In this document: piece by piece, positions 61,186-64,000 of the stretch
Position numbering within the stretch: the stretch's first letter is position 1
How the letters are laid out: every line of letters starts with the position of its first letter
Assembly (NCBI RefSeq): GCF_001039355.2
Contig: NW_019775390.1
Coordinates: forward strand, 1 to 64,000
Direction of reading: 5' to 3'
Length of the DNA stretch: 64,000 nt
Source of the DNA: Lingula anatina
Lineage: Eukaryota > Brachiopoda > Lingulata > Lingulida > Lingulidae
Made by a program: the position numbers and the translations under genes
The notes under the pieces: model-generated
Told to the model about the DNA's origin: nothing
The model's input: only the letters and a program-made list of their open reading frames with translations
Databases searched by the model: none

Positions 61186-63225
61186 CCTCTTCTTCTTAAA
61201 ATAAGATTGCATATGAGTTTATTTGTAAATATGTTCAATTTTTGTTCACATTAAGGGTGTAGTATTTCATCCATGGAAATAGGAACAACTGATGCGTAAG
61301 GACACCACCATAGAAGTTGATACATTATTAAGCAGAGCACAGGCAGCCATGATGTTGCTGATATTACCAGTCCCAAGATTTATTGTTATCTGGGCTGCAT
61401 CATAAATTTGGTTATTTCAGAAAGATGTGCTCTAACACCATTTTTGCACCAGAGATAATATGAAACACACATACAGAGAAAATATCATTGAAAAAAAAAA
61501 TGGGAGAAAATGATTTGTTTTTTTGGCATTCCACAACCCTGGGAACTTCAAGGTACTCACTAGGTAAGTTTTACTTGACTGCTCATCATCTGTGGCACTG
61601 TAGTCTTTTTTTTTTTTTTTTTTGGTTCCACAGAGATAAAAATGCTCAGTTTGTAAGTTAAAACCTTGGAAGTGTGACAGAGCATTGTTGGTAGAAGAGA
61701 CACTTGACAAAGAGACCACTGCAGAGAAAAAAAGAAAAAAGGGAAACTCAAGCGCAGACATTAAAAGAGCTCAGTTAAACACAAAAGGCATTTTTTTTTC
61801 ATAAAAAGACTCTGGTGGGCCATTTTTTCCCTCTATTCTTTTCATTTGTAGAGGTGTAAGTTTGTAAAAAAGGTATTTGCAAGGTGCCAAAAAATAACTT
61901 CTAGAATTGCAGAAATAAGATGAATACTGTTACACCAGATCCTCCAACTCTCCTCGTCTTGGATATAGTAACTATCAATAACATGGCAGAAAATAGCCAA
62001 CTGAAGGTATGTCTGTGTCATTAAGATTGATTAGCACTCTGACTAAAATCAGCTCTTAGACACAACAGCGGGGCAGCAGATAGACTAAATCAATGAACTG
62101 ACTCCTGGAATCCAAGTCAGATCCTGAGTAGGCAAGGCACGCAGGTTCAGCACTGGCATTGGGATCTCCTGGAAAGAGAAATTTCCTAGGAATCTGAATG
62201 GCAAACTCTAGTTGCAAGGTAATCTATGAGGAGGTTAACTTAAAAACAGCACAGGTATTTTTGTTGGTTAAAAGTATTTTTTTTCTCCCACAAGGCAGTG
62301 TGCAGCACCAAGTGAGGTAAAATTAGAGCATTCTAGAGAACAAATTCCTAGGAATTTAGATCTTGACAGATAAGCTATATATAAATAGATATTTGTAAAG
62401 CTCAGCATGGATAATCTCCACTGCCATGGGTAGGTTCTTAGACACAGCACGAGGTCATACTTTGTTCTGAAAGTGGGAGTTAGATACTCCGTTTTAGGTA
62501 AAACTATGCAACAAAAAGTGAGATACTAGGCATTTGGTGGAGCAAATGGAAATATTATTTATCAGTAATCTTCTTTCTTGGGAAAATAAGGAAAATGTAC
62601 CCTCTTGTATTTAAAAGAGGATTCACTGAGTACAAGAATAGTGCTGGAGAGAAGAAAATGATAGTCTGCTCTAAATAAGCTGAGGAAATATTATGGATAC
62701 CGTAGATTAGTGGCTGGCTTTTAGAGCAGGAGACAGTGTTTGCTATGTTAGCTGGTGAAATATGCATAAGGCCAATTGATTGGTGGGCATATAGTAGCCT
62801 TCATGTTAAAATGATATTCTGATATTGAGTCTAAATGAAAACTTTGCTCTCTGTTAAGCACCATCGCATGATTATGTTGAAGACCTTGTGTGTGTAGAAA
62901 GAAAATTAACAATTTGAAGAAGCATTATTGTTGACTATGTGACAGAAACGACAGACGTGATGCCTATAGTTCTGAAGTTTTCCAACCAACCAATCCCCCC
63001 CCCCCCAAGCTCACCCCATTTCTTACACCTCATCATCACAGTCCATCTATAAAGGCCAACAACTCTCTTTCTGTGCCAGCCTCCATTTTTAGTGGACACA
63101 GACACTGGATAGCCTGTCCAGTAGTTTGAGTTCAATATATTCAGTACATAAAACTGTCACTGGGTACATGTACTTTGTCTGGGGCAGTGTGCCAAGTGAA
63201 CCATTCAGACATAATTCCCCTGCAA

Positions 63226-63249
63226 CCCCCCCCCCCCCCCCCCCCCCCC
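63226..63249. repeat. Poly(C) tract
   Basis: 24 consecutive C residues. A similar shorter run lies near 62996-63006. Confidence 0.9.
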
Positions 63250-64000
63250 TCGGCCAAATCAACTTTACAAGTGTTAGAAACATCTTCCAGTTAAACTTTA
63301 CAGACATCCAAATAGACAGAAGAGAGTGCATGCATAAGCTAAGTGCTTTCTATGTATTATTCAGTCTGGGCTAAGAAGCAATGGAGCACTTAGTTGCCAT
63401 GCAATGTTAGGCGATGGTTTATTGCAGGGATAAAGGGAAGTGACAAGCACTGACTTCTACTGTCTCTTGTACTTATTGTAGCATGGTCTGCTGTAGTTCA
63501 AGTAATCTGGTTCTAGCTCTCCCATTTTATGTTTGCTTTTTATATTCAGTGAGCTTGCTACAGTCTGAAAAGATTGTGTGCACTGTCACTGCCTTGTCAA
63601 GTCTTGCATGCTTTGCATGGGACACGTGTTTTGGTGCCTTCATATCGGTAGTTGCAGTTGAGGTTGGTGCCCTGAAAAAAAAAAGATAGCAGCATTTTGG
63701 GGTGTGTTGACTGTGGTGCTGTTAAAGGGACAAACATTGGTGTGTTAGTTAAGTTAAATTTTTAGAGAGCCTGTCCAGTCAAAACAGCAATGTAATGGTT
63801 CGTTTCAGTGGGCATTGTCAAATTCCGGGCTCCATTGATTCCTTCATTTTATAGCAGAGGTTCATGCATGCACAGTTTATGGAATTATGGCTTTCTTTCT
63901 AGCTCTAGCATATTGTAAAAAACATCATAGACAGTAAAAAAAGAAGCAGTGTATTATTTAAACTTCACAAGTTTTAACAGTTTTTACTGATAACATTATA

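Larger units (their letters stand above)
55517..64000. other. AT-rich right end, no coding exon recognised
   Basis: No protein segment I can support. Present are (CT)n at 60544-60584, (GAT)n at 61154-61185, T-runs near 58612-58630 and 61605-61623, a purine-rich GA stretch at 59408-59443 and C-runs near 62996-63006 and 63226-63249. It could be a large intron of a gene beyond the window. Confidence 0.45.

Noticed and set aside
1-64000. CRISPR arrays, operons, rRNA or tRNA genes
   Set aside because: The window has eukaryotic split genes. I saw no spaced direct-repeat array, no rRNA signature and no convincing tRNA A/B-box pair.

Overview
The window is eukaryotic nuclear DNA, most likely from a bivalve-like mollusc or another spiralian. 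It is AT-rich, its conserved genes are split by GT-AG introns, it has many short foldback transposons and microsatellites, and it carries an L1-type LINE tail. The palindrome TACATGTA recurs in the right half. Species assignment is inference; no taxonomic marker was tested.

Left region (about 0.9-28 kb): a tandem array of paralogous, apparently intronless membrane-protein genes, all on the + strand except one relic. Copy A (2657-4312) and copy B (8058-9731) are intact and about 97% identical. They lie in 5.4 kb duplicated units that also carry a shared dead LINE tail. Copy C (13935-15603) is broken by a nonsense codon and a +1 frameshift. Copy D (23001-24680) is intact but diverged. A fifth, decayed copy E lies inverted upstream of D (about 21430-22096, - strand). 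The proteins have about four membrane segments with D-x-x-TDW and EDLPLAY motifs that distantly recall XK-related proteins. A long, Ser/Thr/Asn-rich, cysteine-containing outer domain follows. Each gene keeps a conserved block of about 110 bp just before the ATG. The array is heavily modified by transposons, including a Harbinger-like element with a nested second element, a 738 bp TIR element with 7 bp target duplications, and several foldbacks.

Middle region: an intronless secreted protein of 229 aa (30223-30912, +) has a signal peptide and basic cleavage sites near its C-terminus, so it may be a peptide prohormone. Next comes a divergent pair of conserved genes: canopy-1/2-like (37052-33308, -, five coding exons, six cysteines, C-terminal KDEL) and mitochondrial methionine aminopeptidase 1D (38121-40982, +, seven coding exons). 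They share about 1 kb of upstream DNA.

Right region (41.5-64 kb): I recognise no coding exon. It is AT-rich intergenic or intronic sequence with microsatellites and foldback MITEs. One of these families also occurs twice in the canopy gene's fourth intron.
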